From Welwitschia mirabilis (taxonomy: Eukaryota > Gnetophyta > Gnetopsida > Welwitschiales), in the NCBI GenBank assembly GCA_051453625.1, contig JBOZIK010000001.1, positions 232,853,978-232,917,977 on the forward strand: a stretch of 64,000 nt of DNA, given 5' to 3'. The number at the start of each line of letters is the position of its first letter. Within the stretch, counting starts at the first letter, position 1. The notes beneath the pieces were generated by a model. It was not told where the DNA came from and ran no database searches. It saw nothing but the letters and a program-made list of their open reading frames with translations. The translations under genes and the position numbers were made by a program. Below are positions 22,594 through 34,400 of the stretch, in pieces.

Positions 22594-23650
22594 ATGTCAC
22601 TAAAGAAGAAAACAATTTATCACCTACAAAAACATCTTACAAAGTAAGAAATGATGATAGGTGATATCCTTCATAAAATGTAAGAGATGAAAAAGAAGGT
22701 GAATGTGGACTGTATATCAAAACCTTTAGAACCAATTTCAAACAAGAAGCATAAAGAAAAATTCTTCATGATGGAGGAGTTATCAAGAAAGGATGTTATG
22801 CATGGTGATTAGAGTGAGAACAAAGAGAAGGCTCTCTTTATAAAAGACCTAGTGAATCTAGAATATAAGGACCTAGTGAGAATAACACCATATGAAGAAA
22901 GTTTAGAAGTAGTAAGCTTTAAGATTAGATATAAGACATGAAGCAATACTTTGAAATAGAGAAAATAGATGTAGAAAATAAGGTAAATATCACTTTACTC
23001 ACTTATAAGGAGTTGTAGCTAATTGGTGGAATAATGTTTAGAGGACTTATTAAGATCAAGACATTTCAAAGTCTTAGAGATACACAAAGGAGAGGTTTCA
23101 AGATACGTTTAGATTACTTTTACATAGGACAGAGATAATAATAAATATATAGATACTTTAGTAAGGAGATGAGTCTATGATGAAGTAAATAGAGGAGTTC
23201 CATACATTTGTTATTCAAATCAGACATTTAAACTTTAGCATAGAAGAGATAACTAGATATATTATGGATTTCATCTTATTATTCAAGATGAAATTATCAC
23301 TGTTATTTTTAGAATAATATAGAAATCATGCTAGTTAGTACTTTGAGTAGAATAGATGTTATAATAAAGGAACAATTCAAATAGAGGAAGATTTAGAGAA
23401 AAGAAATCATAAAGAATAGTTCATCCACAAAAAGGATAAACCAAGAATGCTAGAAGAAAATTAAAGAAGACATCAGAGGCATAGGAGATACTTATTGAGA
23501 AAGAGGTAGAGAAAATTAGTTTTTGAGTGTCTACCATAAATGTCATAAAGTAGGATATAAGTCTTATGAATGTTCATTAAGTAAGAAGGATACACATACT
23601 TTTGATTTCTATAAGAATAATAAGACAAGTAGAGAAACTAAAAATAAGAA
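22594..23650 (+). pseudogene. gag remnant with mutated zinc knuckle, element E
   Basis: Probable start at 22594 (MSLKKKT). The body holds capsid-like remnants with many stops. At 23532-23573 the nucleocapsid zinc knuckle reads YHKCHKVGYKSYEC. In the expected CX2CX4HX4C pattern the first cysteine and the histidine have both become tyrosine. Each is one transition (TGC to TAC, CAT to TAT). A Lys-rich tail follows. Confidence 0.75.
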
Positions 23651-23749
23651 AATAGAAAAAACTACTATAGAGAAAAAAACAAAATAATTATTAGAATAAC
23701 TCTCATTTAAGATGCAAAAATTATTAAGAAGTAAACACAATGAAGAAGA

Positions 23750-23962
23750 CTATTTTGAACTAGATGTATGCAAGGTTGTAAATAATAATAAAAGCACTAA
23801 TAACTTGGTTTCTATTAAAATGGTAGAAAAATTAAAGTTAAAGATGTTATTACATCCAATACCATATCAACTCTCTTAGTTGTTTAAAAAAAAAAAAAAA
23901 AGTCATAATCATAGAGCAATGCCTAATCAACTTTAAAATTAATAATTCTAATGATTAAGTTC
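23750..23962 (+). pseudogene. Protease remnant, element E (runs into gap)
   Basis: The frame around 23780-23885 reads STNNLVSIKMVEKLKLK followed by LHPIPYQLS. This is the segment after the protease active site in chromovirus-type elements. Where the active-site aspartate is expected the sequence has asparagines. A run of 16 or so A follows and the domain is lost in the N-run. Confidence 0.7.
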
Positions 23963-24953
23963 NNNNNNNNNNNNNNNNNNNNNNNNNNNNNNNNNNNNNN
24001 NNNNNNNNNNNNNNNNNNNNNNNNNNNNNNNNNNNNNNNNNNNNNNNNNNNNNNNNNNNNNNNNNNNNNNNNNNNNNNNNNNNNNNNNNNNNNNNNNNNN
24101 NNNNNNNNNNNNNNNNNNNNNNNNNNNNNNNNNNNNNNNNNNNNNNNNNNNNNNNNNNNNNNNNNNNNNNNNNNNNNNNNNNNNNNNNNNNNNNNNNNNN
24201 NNNNNNNNNNNNNNNNNNNNNNNNNNNNNNNNNNNNNNNNNNNNNNNNNNNNNNNNNNNNNNNNNNNNNNNNNNNNNNNNNNNNNNNNNNNNNNNNNNNN
24301 NNNNNNNNNNNNNNNNNNNNNNNNNNNNNNNNNNNNNNNNNNNNNNNNNNNNNNNNNNNNNNNNNNNNNNNNNNNNNNNNNNNNNNNNNNNNNNNNNNNN
24401 NNNNNNNNNNNNNNNNNNNNNNNNNNNNNNNNNNNNNNNNNNNNNNNNNNNNNNNNNNNNNNNNNNNNNNNNNNNNNNNNNNNNNNNNNNNNNNNNNNNN
24501 NNNNNNNNNNNNNNNNNNNNNNNNNNNNNNNNNNNNNNNNNNNNNNNNNNNNNNNNNNNNNNNNNNNNNNNNNNNNNNNNNNNNNNNNNNNNNNNNNNNN
24601 NNNNNNNNNNNNNNNNNNNNNNNNNNNNNNNNNNNNNNNNNNNNNNNNNNNNNNNNNNNNNNNNNNNNNNNNNNNNNNNNNNNNNNNNNNNNNNNNNNNN
24701 NNNNNNNNNNNNNNNNNNNNNNNNNNNNNNNNNNNNNNNNNNNNNNNNNNNNNNNNNNNNNNNNNNNNNNNNNNNNNNNNNNNNNNNNNNNNNNNNNNNN
24801 NNNNNNNNNNNNNNNNNNNNNNNNNNNNNNNNNNNNNNNNNNNNNNNNNNNNNNNNNNNNNNNNNNNNNNNNNNNNNNNNNNNNNNNNNNNNNNNNNNNN
24901 NNNNNNNNNNNNNNNNNNNNNNNNNNNNNNNNNNNNNNNNNNNNNNNNNNNNN
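23963..24953. other. Assembly gap (991 N) in element E
   Basis: Should contain the rest of the protease and the N-terminal part of RT. Open frames across it are artefacts. Confidence 0.95.
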
Positions 24954-25149
24954 GCACTTCTAAATAAAAACAATATAGAATAATACTACTTAAAAGAAAG
25001 TACATAAGTAAATAGGTAAAATAGTTTTTAAAGAAAGGATTAATTAAGAAAACGTTATCATCATGTTCTATTTTATACTTTTAGCTCCAAAGAAGAATAG
25101 TAAGTAATTGCCATTATGTTGATTTAAGAGCCATAAACAAGATAATCAT

Positions 25150-25400
25150 TAAGTAATTATTTCCTATGCCTCACATGGATGATATTTTGGATTTTTGATT
25201 AAAAGCATCTAGTTTTAGTAAAATAGGTTTGAAGAGAAAATACCATCAGGTTCATACCTATGAAAGAGATGAGTGGAAGATAGCCTTTAAGACCCTAGAT
25301 GGATTATACAAATAATTAGTGATGCCATTCAAATTACTATGCTTTATGTGTATTAATGAGCTTATCCATTGCTCTAAATGCATTCATGATATTATGCATT
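25150..25400 (+). pseudogene. Reverse transcriptase remnant, element E
   Basis: Starting at 25163 the sequence reads PMPHMDDILD, then (with frame changes) RKYHQVHTYERDEWKIAF, KTLDGLYK and LVMPFKL. These are consecutive conserved blocks of the RT fingers and palm in chromovirus-type elements. The catalytic aspartate block is not recognisable; the sequence passes quickly into a shortened region before integrase, so most of RT and RNase H is deleted. Confidence 0.8.
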
Positions 25401-25429
25401 TATAGAGGATTAATAAGAAAAAATGTATT

Positions 25430-26480
25430 ACAAGAGAATCATTGCGGAGACATAAACAGACATTAGGGGTTGAACAAAACTTATGAATTATTAAAGAGAA
25501 CACACCATGGGTCTAACATGTACAGGAATCTATAGTAGATGATGTCAAATTTCTCTACATATTAAAGAGTAAAGGTAGATCAATAAATGCATGACTGTGC
25601 TTACTATTACCAATTCTAGTAAAACTATGATAAGACTTGAGTATGGATTTCCTTTTAAGATTACCTCATTCTAAGAGTGAACATGATTACATTATGGTGA
25701 TGATGAATAGATTTAACAAGATGGCATATTTTATCTCTTATACTAAGATAAGTAATGCTTCATGTATTGTTATGTTATTTTTAAAAGACATTATGCATCC
25801 CCATGAGTTGTTAAAGATATTATTTAAGATAAGGATAAAAACATTTATTTCTTATTTTTGGAGAAGCTTGTGGTCCATGATGGATACTAAGTTACAGTAT
25901 TCTTTGGCATATCATCCATAAACATATGAATAGAAAAAAGTGATAAATCATAATATTAGAAGATTACTAAGATGCTTTCAAAAGGTAAGCCAAATAGACG
26001 GGACAATCATTTATCATATGTAGAGTTCTATTATAATAATTCAATGGACAAGAGGACAAGAAAATTATCATTTGAAACAGTATAAAGATATCACCTAAGG
26101 ATGTCAAATATTTTGTATGATATATTAAAACCTTCAACTATAATACAAAACTATGTAAAGAATATCAAAGAACTCCATAAGTATGTGTAGTAACCTTAAG
26201 AATCTTGAATCTAAGGCTAAAAATGTAGTGTATAAGCACAAAAGGAATATGGAGTTTGAGGAAGGTAACTTAGTGATGGTGTACCTATAGAAGCAAATGT
26301 TTCCCATATAAACATATAAAAAGCTTAATTTTCAAAATATTATGAATAATATTTCATCCAATGTGTACTAATTAAATATTCTAGGTAATGTGGGTATTAT
26401 ATCTATGTTCAATGTTGCATTTTAGTAAAGTATCATGGAGAACATGAATAGGATGAATCTTAGATTATAGAGTTACAAAA
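25430..26480 (+). pseudogene. Integrase remnant, element E
   Basis: Begins with KSKGRSINA and LPIPSK, then an open stretch at 25637-25921: MSMDFLLRLPHSKSEHDYI, MVMMNRFNKMAYFISY, YFWRSLWSMMDTKLQYSL and AYHP. The first catalytic aspartate is kept in MDF; the family aspartate in the VDRF motif is now asparagine (MNRF). The second catalytic block is shifted out of frame. Downstream, IRRLLRCFQKV, NMEFEEGNLVMVYL and FPI belong to the integrase C-terminal domain. The methionine at 25637 is internal. Non-functional. Confidence 0.87.
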
Positions 26481-26708
26481 GTTTAACAAAGGAAATAAGA
26501 ACATGGATGAAAGACTAGTGATTCTCAAAATCCATGAGAAGAAGACACTAAAAAAATATACAAGAAATTCCTAGTTTAATTACTAGGAAGTCACCTAAAG
26601 AAGGAAATTTGGATCTCAAAATATAACTACCTAAGAATGGACTATGGAAGTCTAGAAAAATAGGAATTTCTTTCCTATGATAGTGCACTTTTAATAAATG
26701 GATGATGA

Positions 26709-27466
26709 TGTAATAACATCCTTAGAGAATAAAAATAAAAAAGTGTATTTTAGTTAGTATCCTTTATTAAGGTTTTAGTCCACTTATGTGGAAAACGATA
26801 TCCACCATATGTAATGGCCATGTTGGCATCATGTGTAGTAGCACAGAAGGAATTTTGGTAGGTGGAATACATTATGTTAGGAAAATAAAAAATATATATG
26901 CAATATATCATGAATAAATTCATGTATAAGGAATTTGCTATGCTTAGATACTATTTTTATTGAGTTATGTAAGGGGCCACAATTAGAAGGATTCTTTGTT
27001 GACAAGAATTCCGCTTGGAGCCCTATAAGTAAGAGGGTATAAGGAGATGAAGATAATGCTTGGAGAGTATGTTTCAAAGCATGAATTGAATGAAAGATTT
27101 AGTAAAGTACTTAGATAAGGAAGAATTGAGAGATCTTGAAATTGGATATTAAGAGGAGCTCTTGTTTAGGAACTTGAGGAGATAGTTTTTTTAAAGATCA
27201 TGGCTCACTTGTATTATTTCTTAAATGCTACTAATAATTAAAGTGTTAAAGCTTGGATGAGACTTTAATGGTTACTATTGAGTATAGAGCTCATCAAAAC
27301 TCTAATAATTTGATTCTAGTTTGTAAGTGTTATAATTTTTATTTAGTAATAAAAATCAATTCCTTCAATACTCTATTTCATGCATTCTTCTTTTACATTT
27401 CTATTTCTCTATGGAACCAAAATTCTAAAAGTGCTTTTGGAATTTTGTTATGCTATCTTTGCATCA
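26709..27466 (+). repeat. 3' LTR of element E
   Basis: Begins TGTAATAACATCC, ends GCATCA, and is followed by the target duplication TTAAT. Pairs with the 5' LTR as described there. Confidence 0.82.
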
Positions 27467-27471
27467 TTAAT

Positions 27472-29074
27472 AATGATATAATTAAGTAACCTAATGTAAA
27501 ATAGCTAGTAAATTAACATATATCACTATAGGTGTATTGATTAAATAGAGAATAAATAAAAGCAATATCAAGATCATTGTAATGTAACCTTTTAAATTTG
27601 ATACTATAATGAACAAATAAAATTCTAGCGTGTTATTTTTCTATGATGTTTTACAAATTAAAACTTAATAAATATAATAATAATAACAAATAAAAAATGA
27701 ATATCTAATATTTACTTGACTAAACTTTTAAATTCTTTTTATCTATTCAAAATTTAATGAGTTATGTATGCTAAAAGCAAATATATTATTTATAGAATTA
27801 AGATATTTGAAAATTAATCTAAATCTACAATAAAATTTGAATTTAAAAAACTATATTATATATTGAATACAAAGGTAGTAAGAATATAGAAAGGATAAAT
27901 GTTAAATAAAAGTAGATGAGACTAAAGCTACACTATGTATTTTAGGATGTATTACTAAACCTCATTCCCATTCTTTTGGATATTCAAATGTTTCTCATTT
28001 AGATAAAACCTATTTCATTAAGGATGTTTACAAAGGATTAATTAATTAAATTACAACAATTTTCATTCTTACATTAGCTATAAGCATTATTATAAGAGTT
28101 TTTTAGAATTTTACAAGCTTAGCTTCAATCCTATTTTATAAATAGTTTTTATAGTTTTATACTCAACCTCTTTAATTACTTATGATCATTTAAATTTAAT
28201 TGAGAGATAACTGCAAGTCCATTTTTGTTGTTCATTTATCAAGATTAATTTTTCTATGTTTTTCAATTAATATGAAGTGAGGTATTACACTATGATTTAT
28301 CTTCAATTTTGTTGTGTTACTTATTTTCTTGCTTTCTATTATTAATTTAAATCTCGTCCTCTCGTTTGATTTATCAAAGGTACATTTTATAAAACCCACT
28401 TTTTAGTTTTCCAAAATTTAAGGTTTTTACTTTATTTTATTTCTTTATATTTAAGGCATAAAATTTTTATTTTAACTTAATATTGATGGTAAAATTAATG
28501 ATAAAAAATATCTTAAAAAGTATGAGTGATATAAACTATCTTGAAAGAAGAAAAGGAAAAGATATATATGCTGACTCAATATTTGTAGATCTTTACTTTT
28601 TATTTTTTTACATGAAGTATTGGATTTAGTTGTTTAGGTTATTAAGCTTTCTTTTCATTCACTAGTTAAGTATTTTAAAAAAGAAAAAATAAGATTAAAG
28701 AAAATCTTATGCTTAAAAGAATAACTATTTAACTAAAAATAGAAGTAATAAATATGAAATTCAATCATCACCATGTGTGTTTAAATATGTTTAGTGTGAT
28801 TAACATTAACATAACCATAGCCAAGTTAAAGTAAAAAAGTATTATTTTTTTAATAGCAATGGACATTAATATACTCCTGTATTCTTATAAATAATATTTT
28901 ATCATTTATGGATGATTAATTGAATTTTAACCAATTCAAAGGCATTTAAATGCCTATGAACTCTTATTCTAAGATAGGAAAATGTGCTTAATGAAGTTGT
29001 TCATATTCTATGTTTTATCTCTTCATCAATTTCATTTTTATTAAGGTTGCAAGTCAGTAATACTTTGATAATGC
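27472..29074. other. A+T-rich spacer between elements E and C
   Basis: No coding motif, no long frame and no repeat that I can match elsewhere in the window. Confidence 0.4.
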
Positions 29075-29079
29075 ATAAG

Positions 29080-30424
29080 TGTTGCGATGTCAATTTGTAA
29101 GAATTTGATGGTGTATTTGGAGTACTTTTGTAGGACATTTATATAGGTTTAGTTACAATTATGATGATTATGGAGAGTCAATGGGATAATCACAGAAACA
29201 TGTAATTCTTAGCATAATTAAAGGCATTTCAGACATTTTCTGGTACTTATTATGTTGGAGAAAGACCAATGATGAAGAAGGCTAATTTTTTTTAGCTGGA
29301 GAGCTTTAGAAGGATGTCATTTCCGCTATTGTTTCCATGACACATAGGTTGATAACACTGCATCAGCCTATTGCAATAGCGATTTGGACTAGAGCTTAAA
29401 GGAAATAAATCATCTTTTCTAAGGAGGTGTTATTCTCAGTGTCGTCCCCATGACATGAGGGATGTCAACATTTCTATAGCAAACTACAAAACTAATTACA
29501 AAGTTGGAAGCTGATGATTTATCTATTATTATAGGCATAGTTCCTAGTGTCATCCCCACGACAAGCAGGATGAGAACTATTTTATATAAGCAAGACTTAA
29601 TTATCTTGTAATGAGATCATGCACCTCACTTGGGCTACTAGGGTTTTTTTTCTAACTTCTAGAGTTATGGTTCTAGAACTTTCAACATAAAACTATAAAT
29701 ACTCCCTCTTGTCCTCACTTCCAATTCATCTTTTATACATGATATGCTTGTGATAGAAGATTAAAGGATAAGAAATCCATCCAGTAGCTACAAAAAGGAG
29801 TTTCCTTAGTATTAGGCTAAGTCTCTTCCATTAAGGTATTGCTACTTTGTTGTAAGTGGACGTAAAGTTATTTGAATCAATACAATTACTCTTTTTATTT
29901 CAATTCTGTTCATGTCCCTTATGATTTAAGTTGGTTATAGTTTAAATGATGATTCTATAATTTATTTAGATCATAAGGGCAACCTTTGTCAAGGTTGAAC
30001 TTGGTTAGTTTAGATTTGCATTATTATTTCATTTCCATCTCACATTGCATTTCATAGTTCATTTGGTATATCTCATAGTTTACATTGATTAGGAATAAGT
30101 TAAATTGATTTGAATTATAGAGAAGCTAGTTCTTGTGATAGGAGAATTAGGATCTAATAGAATTCATTCTATTTTCACTTGCATTTCATCTATATTTACT
30201 TTGCATTGCATTGTACTTTGTTATTTTCTTTGAGTTATTAAAAGATAAAAAGACTAAAACTACCTTTATAAATTAATTTTCAAACTCTGAGCCTAGTGCC
30301 TTCATTAGGATTATGAAATTCAGGTGAACTTCTATCTATACTAGCATTTGTTTTTTTTTTGTAAGTAATTTGATTTATAGGTTTATCTAAAGAACTTCAA
30401 ATTGCATAAATTTATATTATAACA
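29080..30424 (+). repeat. 5' LTR of element C
   Basis: Starts TGTTGCGATGTC and ends TATAACA. It pairs with 35915-37246 over its whole length; long stretches such as TTTAGCTGGAGAGCTTTAGA and TACTTTTGTAGGACATTTAT are the same in both. Three palindromic modules lie at about 29312-29356, 29437-29469 and 29544-29577, each with the pattern GTCRTCCCC, ATGACA and GGATG. Confidence 0.88.
29694..29700 (+). promoter_or_regulatory. TATA box of the element C 5' LTR
   Basis: TATAAATACTCCC, at the same place as TATAAATACCACC in the 3' LTR (36524). It would set the LTR transcript start a few tens of bases downstream. Confidence 0.6.
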
Positions 30425-30427
30425 CTT

Positions 30428-30445
30428 TGGCACCATTACTAGGGA
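30428..30445 (+). other. Primer binding site, tRNA-Asp type (element C)
   Basis: TGGCACCATTACTAGGGA compared with TGGCGCCGTTGCCGGGGA, the complement of the plant tRNA-Asp 3' end. All five differences are transitions. It lies three bases from the LTR end. Confidence 0.85.
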
Positions 30446-31678
30446 AGGCTACAGGGAGCTAGAGAATTGTCACTAATTAGATAAGTACCTTGAATTTTCT
30501 ATTTAGGTTATTTATTTGAATTAGTGCTATATTTTTAATATAACTTAGAATAGTTTTATTTTAGCAAGTTTTATTTTTCTTTTTTTTAGCAACACTGTCG
30601 TCCTCTCTATCATTTCAACAACATTGAGCATGATAGTTCTATAATTTTGAAATTAATTTCTATGTTTACAATTTTTCTTCTATTCATAATTTAATAACAA
30701 AGTTACTGTCATCTTCTCTGTCATTCTCACAACGACTTAGATGACAATCTATTTTTTCACTTTTGATAATTTTTTTGAGTTTTAGTTTTCTATTACTATG
30801 ATCATTGTTTCCTCGATTGTCTTCATGACCATGTGCATGATAGTTTATTATTTTTTATTTTTGGTTTTTATTTGCGATGTAAGCATGCAATGATATAGTG
30901 AATTCTAGTAGAAAGACAAAATATTAGAAGGAGCAAACTTGATTGAAGGAAATATCAGAGAAGGATTATTCAACTTTATGCAAAATACAAGTATTCACAT
31001 CCTAGGTATGCAAGTTCCAAGAATTGAAGAAGATTTTTTTTCCTACTTTTTTAGAATCATATTTTCCTTTTTCTCTATAGTTATTCTATTAGTTCTTTTT
31101 ATGTCAGTTAAAATAATAGCCATTACACATCTTTTGAATGTTAAGGATCAACAATTTTGATAAAACAATGAAACATTAAAGAGATCAGTACTTAATCTTC
31201 ATTATGTACTTATCTTCTTTACCATTTTGAAATAAAATTCTCTTATTATATTCTTCTCAAATTGCTTCAATGAATAGTAATAGAAGGATTGTTGGGATAT
31301 TCTTGCTAAAATAAGAAGAAACTTAAAAAATTCTAAGGATAATAGTAAGAAAACACTTTGGAAGTTTTCTACAGAAAGGAGGAGAAACATAAAAGATTTT
31401 GAGGTGTATAGTGAAAAAACACTTTAAGAGCTTTTTTAAAAAGGGAGAACAACACAAAATGTTGTTGAAAGTAGGAATTGAGTCCCTTTCTCTTTTTAAA
31501 CTTTTTATTCTTTTCCCCTCTTCTTTTCAAACCTCATATAGAAATGACAATGAAGATTATCCACATTTTAGGGATTTTACCTTCTTTAGACAAACTTCTT
31601 ATAATTATTTTTATCAATTTCAATCATTTTCCATTCATTACTATTAAGAAGAACCATCTTCCATGACCTACTATGAGG
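30446..31678 (+). other. Leader of element C with three palindromic modules
   Basis: Modules at about 30594-30637, 30705-30747 and 30799-30843, for example ACTGTCATC ... ACGAC ... GATGACA. They lie between primer site and coding remnant, as in A and B. Beyond 30900 only short frames are present (for example from 30939, NFMQNTSIHILGMQVPRIEED). Confidence 0.6.
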
Positions 31679-32465
31679 AAGAAAATGATCCAATGAGAGA
31701 AACCATTGGTGTAATAAAGAAAATCCAAGAACATATCAATGAAAGACTAGAAAAGACCAAATAAAACCTAGAAAATTTGGTTGAAATCTTGTAATAGACA
31801 CTATTACAAATTCAAGAATCTTTTATAATAGAACATTTTCAAAACTATACTACTTCATCCTACCTTAAGGAAGATGCTTTTCAATTAATGATGAGGATGA
31901 TGCTTTTATTTCTCTTAATAATATTTTCAATGGATCTAATAACTTGGAGAATGAAAGCAATATTCAATAAAAGAACGAAGATATAGTCACAAACAATGAT
32001 GAGAAAAGTGAAAAAACAATTCAATCAAATGAGGACAAAGACAATAGTAAAGAAAATAATCAAAATAAAAGACTGATGGAGATTTATTCAAACTTTATAG
32101 AAGATAGACTTGTTCATTCTACCCATAATTCTACATCCTTTCCACCTATGACTTCATGTACAACTTCTAATTACATCCTTTCTTCTACTTCTATTTCCAC
32201 TTTCACATTACCTTATGACCTTGATAATGATAAGCTTCCTCCATCTCTTCCAATTAAATCTTTACATAATTATCAAGGCCATGTTCCTTTCCTTAAAATC
32301 CATAATTTTGAAGAGTCTATTTCTCCTATCTCTCAATATCTTTCTTTTAAAAATTCATATGATACTATAAGTAAGATTCATTATTTTTCTATCAAGTATA
32401 CTTTACTTGTGCTTTTAATAATTATTATTTTTAAAAGTTTATCTTGGAATATCTTGGAATTTTGA
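31679..32465 (+). pseudogene. Unrecognised coding remnant of element C
   Basis: The first part (from 31680) reads YEEENDPMRETIGVIKKIQE and HINERLEKTK, a charged, coiled-coil-like segment ending in stops. A second frame from 31887 is open for about 190 codons with one stop. It is acidic and Asn/Ser-rich at first (DEDDAFISLNNIF; NNDEKSEKTIQSNEDKDN), then Ser/Thr-rich, then DNDKLPPSLPIKSLHNYQG. It is not homologous, as far as I can see, to the gag of A, B or G. It stands where gag should be. I do not recognise it; a non-autonomous element's own protein or an acquired fragment are both possible. Confidence 0.5.
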
Positions 32466-33147
32466 ATTGGGATAAGTCTTATCTTCTTGATCGTAATCCA
32501 TGCTTATAGTTGAATCTTAAGAATCTTCTTAATCTTTTTAACCATTCTTAAAAGCCCTTAAAAACTTCTTGGATCCATTCCTTGAGTAGTACCTTGAATT
32601 AATTATATAATAATACCCATGATTTATAATGTTTTAATAAGGGATTATTTGTCAATGAAAATTATCACTTCTTTATCTCTTATTTGGATTTGAAAATTTG
32701 TGCTATTAAAATTGTATCATTTTACTCTCTTTACCTCCAATTTATTTTACTCCAAAATTATTGTATACTTGTTATGTTTTATCAATTGGTTTATATTTGG
32801 TTTATCCCTGATTTTTCTTAAAAAAATACAATACTTGAGTGCACATTTTACACAACTAGTTAAACCTCTTAATGACTTAGTCCTTATCTCTTGGAAAAAG
32901 TGCATCTTAAAATGGTTTAGTTAAAACCTCCCACCTAAACACTTGGGACATTTAGAAGTTAATGAATATAAGGTTAAAAATCATTGAAATATCTATTGAT
33001 TAAATCTTGAACATGATAGAAGAACTTGTATTACACTTTTATTGGAATTTTCCTCTTGCCATTATCTAAATTCTTTCTTAGTCGATTCTTTTAGTAAATG
33101 TCATACTATCACTTGAACATCCTTAACTTAACTAATGTTTTACTTTA
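32466..33147 (+). other. Internal region of element C, no clear gene
   Basis: Short hydrophobic frames only (for example 32700-32924). No known domain. Ends at the gap. Confidence 0.4.
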
Positions 33148-33897
33148 NNNNNNNNNNNNNNNNNNNNNNNNNNNNNNNNNNNNNNNNNNNNNNNNNNNNN
33201 NNNNNNNNNNNNNNNNNNNNNNNNNNNNNNNNNNNNNNNNNNNNNNNNNNNNNNNNNNNNNNNNNNNNNNNNNNNNNNNNNNNNNNNNNNNNNNNNNNNN
33301 NNNNNNNNNNNNNNNNNNNNNNNNNNNNNNNNNNNNNNNNNNNNNNNNNNNNNNNNNNNNNNNNNNNNNNNNNNNNNNNNNNNNNNNNNNNNNNNNNNNN
33401 NNNNNNNNNNNNNNNNNNNNNNNNNNNNNNNNNNNNNNNNNNNNNNNNNNNNNNNNNNNNNNNNNNNNNNNNNNNNNNNNNNNNNNNNNNNNNNNNNNNN
33501 NNNNNNNNNNNNNNNNNNNNNNNNNNNNNNNNNNNNNNNNNNNNNNNNNNNNNNNNNNNNNNNNNNNNNNNNNNNNNNNNNNNNNNNNNNNNNNNNNNNN
33601 NNNNNNNNNNNNNNNNNNNNNNNNNNNNNNNNNNNNNNNNNNNNNNNNNNNNNNNNNNNNNNNNNNNNNNNNNNNNNNNNNNNNNNNNNNNNNNNNNNNN
33701 NNNNNNNNNNNNNNNNNNNNNNNNNNNNNNNNNNNNNNNNNNNNNNNNNNNNNNNNNNNNNNNNNNNNNNNNNNNNNNNNNNNNNNNNNNNNNNNNNNNN
33801 NNNNNNNNNNNNNNNNNNNNNNNNNNNNNNNNNNNNNNNNNNNNNNNNNNNNNNNNNNNNNNNNNNNNNNNNNNNNNNNNNNNNNNNNNNNNNNNNN
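33148..33897. other. Assembly gap (750 N) in element C
   Basis: Unsequenced. Frames running through it are artefacts. Confidence 0.95.
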
Positions 33898-34149
33898 TCA
33901 CCTAATCTTAAAACATTTGTATGTCTATGAACTTCATTTTAAAGGAAGATGCCTTAGTTCTTTTGTTCTCTTTCCATGGTATAAGAACTTGTTTTATCAT
34001 GTTCTTCTTTATTATTTATTTTATTACTTCACTTTTATCCTTATGAGTATTTGATCATGTGGAATTCAGTACTAAAAAAATAAGAATAAGAATAAGAAAG
34101 AAACAAATAAAAGAAATAATAACCATGATCTTTAATGTTATATCTCAAA

Positions 34150-34400
34150 ACATGATCCCCATGATGTCCTACTACAAGTGCACTAGGGCAAATATTCATA
34201 AAAAGAGGCTTTGGCAGTGTGATATGATAGCTGTGAAAACTCCACTAGGGGTCAATTGGCCATGCTATATGGGTCCTTACTCCTTTGATAGTGACTGCAC
34301 TCCCCTTATCATGGTAGAATAAAATTGTGCTTAGAGGCCATGAGATTAGTGATATCCCTGGTATCATTAGAGGCGTTGCTTATTGCTAGACTCATTTTAT
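34150..34400 (+). repeat. Post-pol block of element C shared with copy B
   Basis: Contains CACTAGGGG, GGCCATGCT, GGGTCCTTACT and CACTCCCCTTATCATG, matching the reverse complement of 9550-9725. It is slightly richer in G+C than its surroundings. No protein assignment. Confidence 0.65.

Larger units (their letters stand above)
21808..27466 (+). mobile_element. Ty3/gypsy element E, chromovirus type, with both LTRs
   Basis: Plus-strand element of about 5.7 kb including a 991-N gap. It has two related LTRs (21808-22535 and 26709-27466), a five-base target duplication TTAAT on both sides (21803-21807 and 27467-27471), a primer site, gag with a zinc knuckle, protease, RT and integrase in that order. 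The integrase resembles chromovirus-type plant elements, including the C-terminal region. Every domain is broken by stops and frame changes, so it is a dead copy. Confidence 0.88.

Noticed and set aside
22334-27489. Similar frames at 22334-22525 and 27253-27489
   Set aside because: They are matching parts of the two LTRs of element E, not genes.
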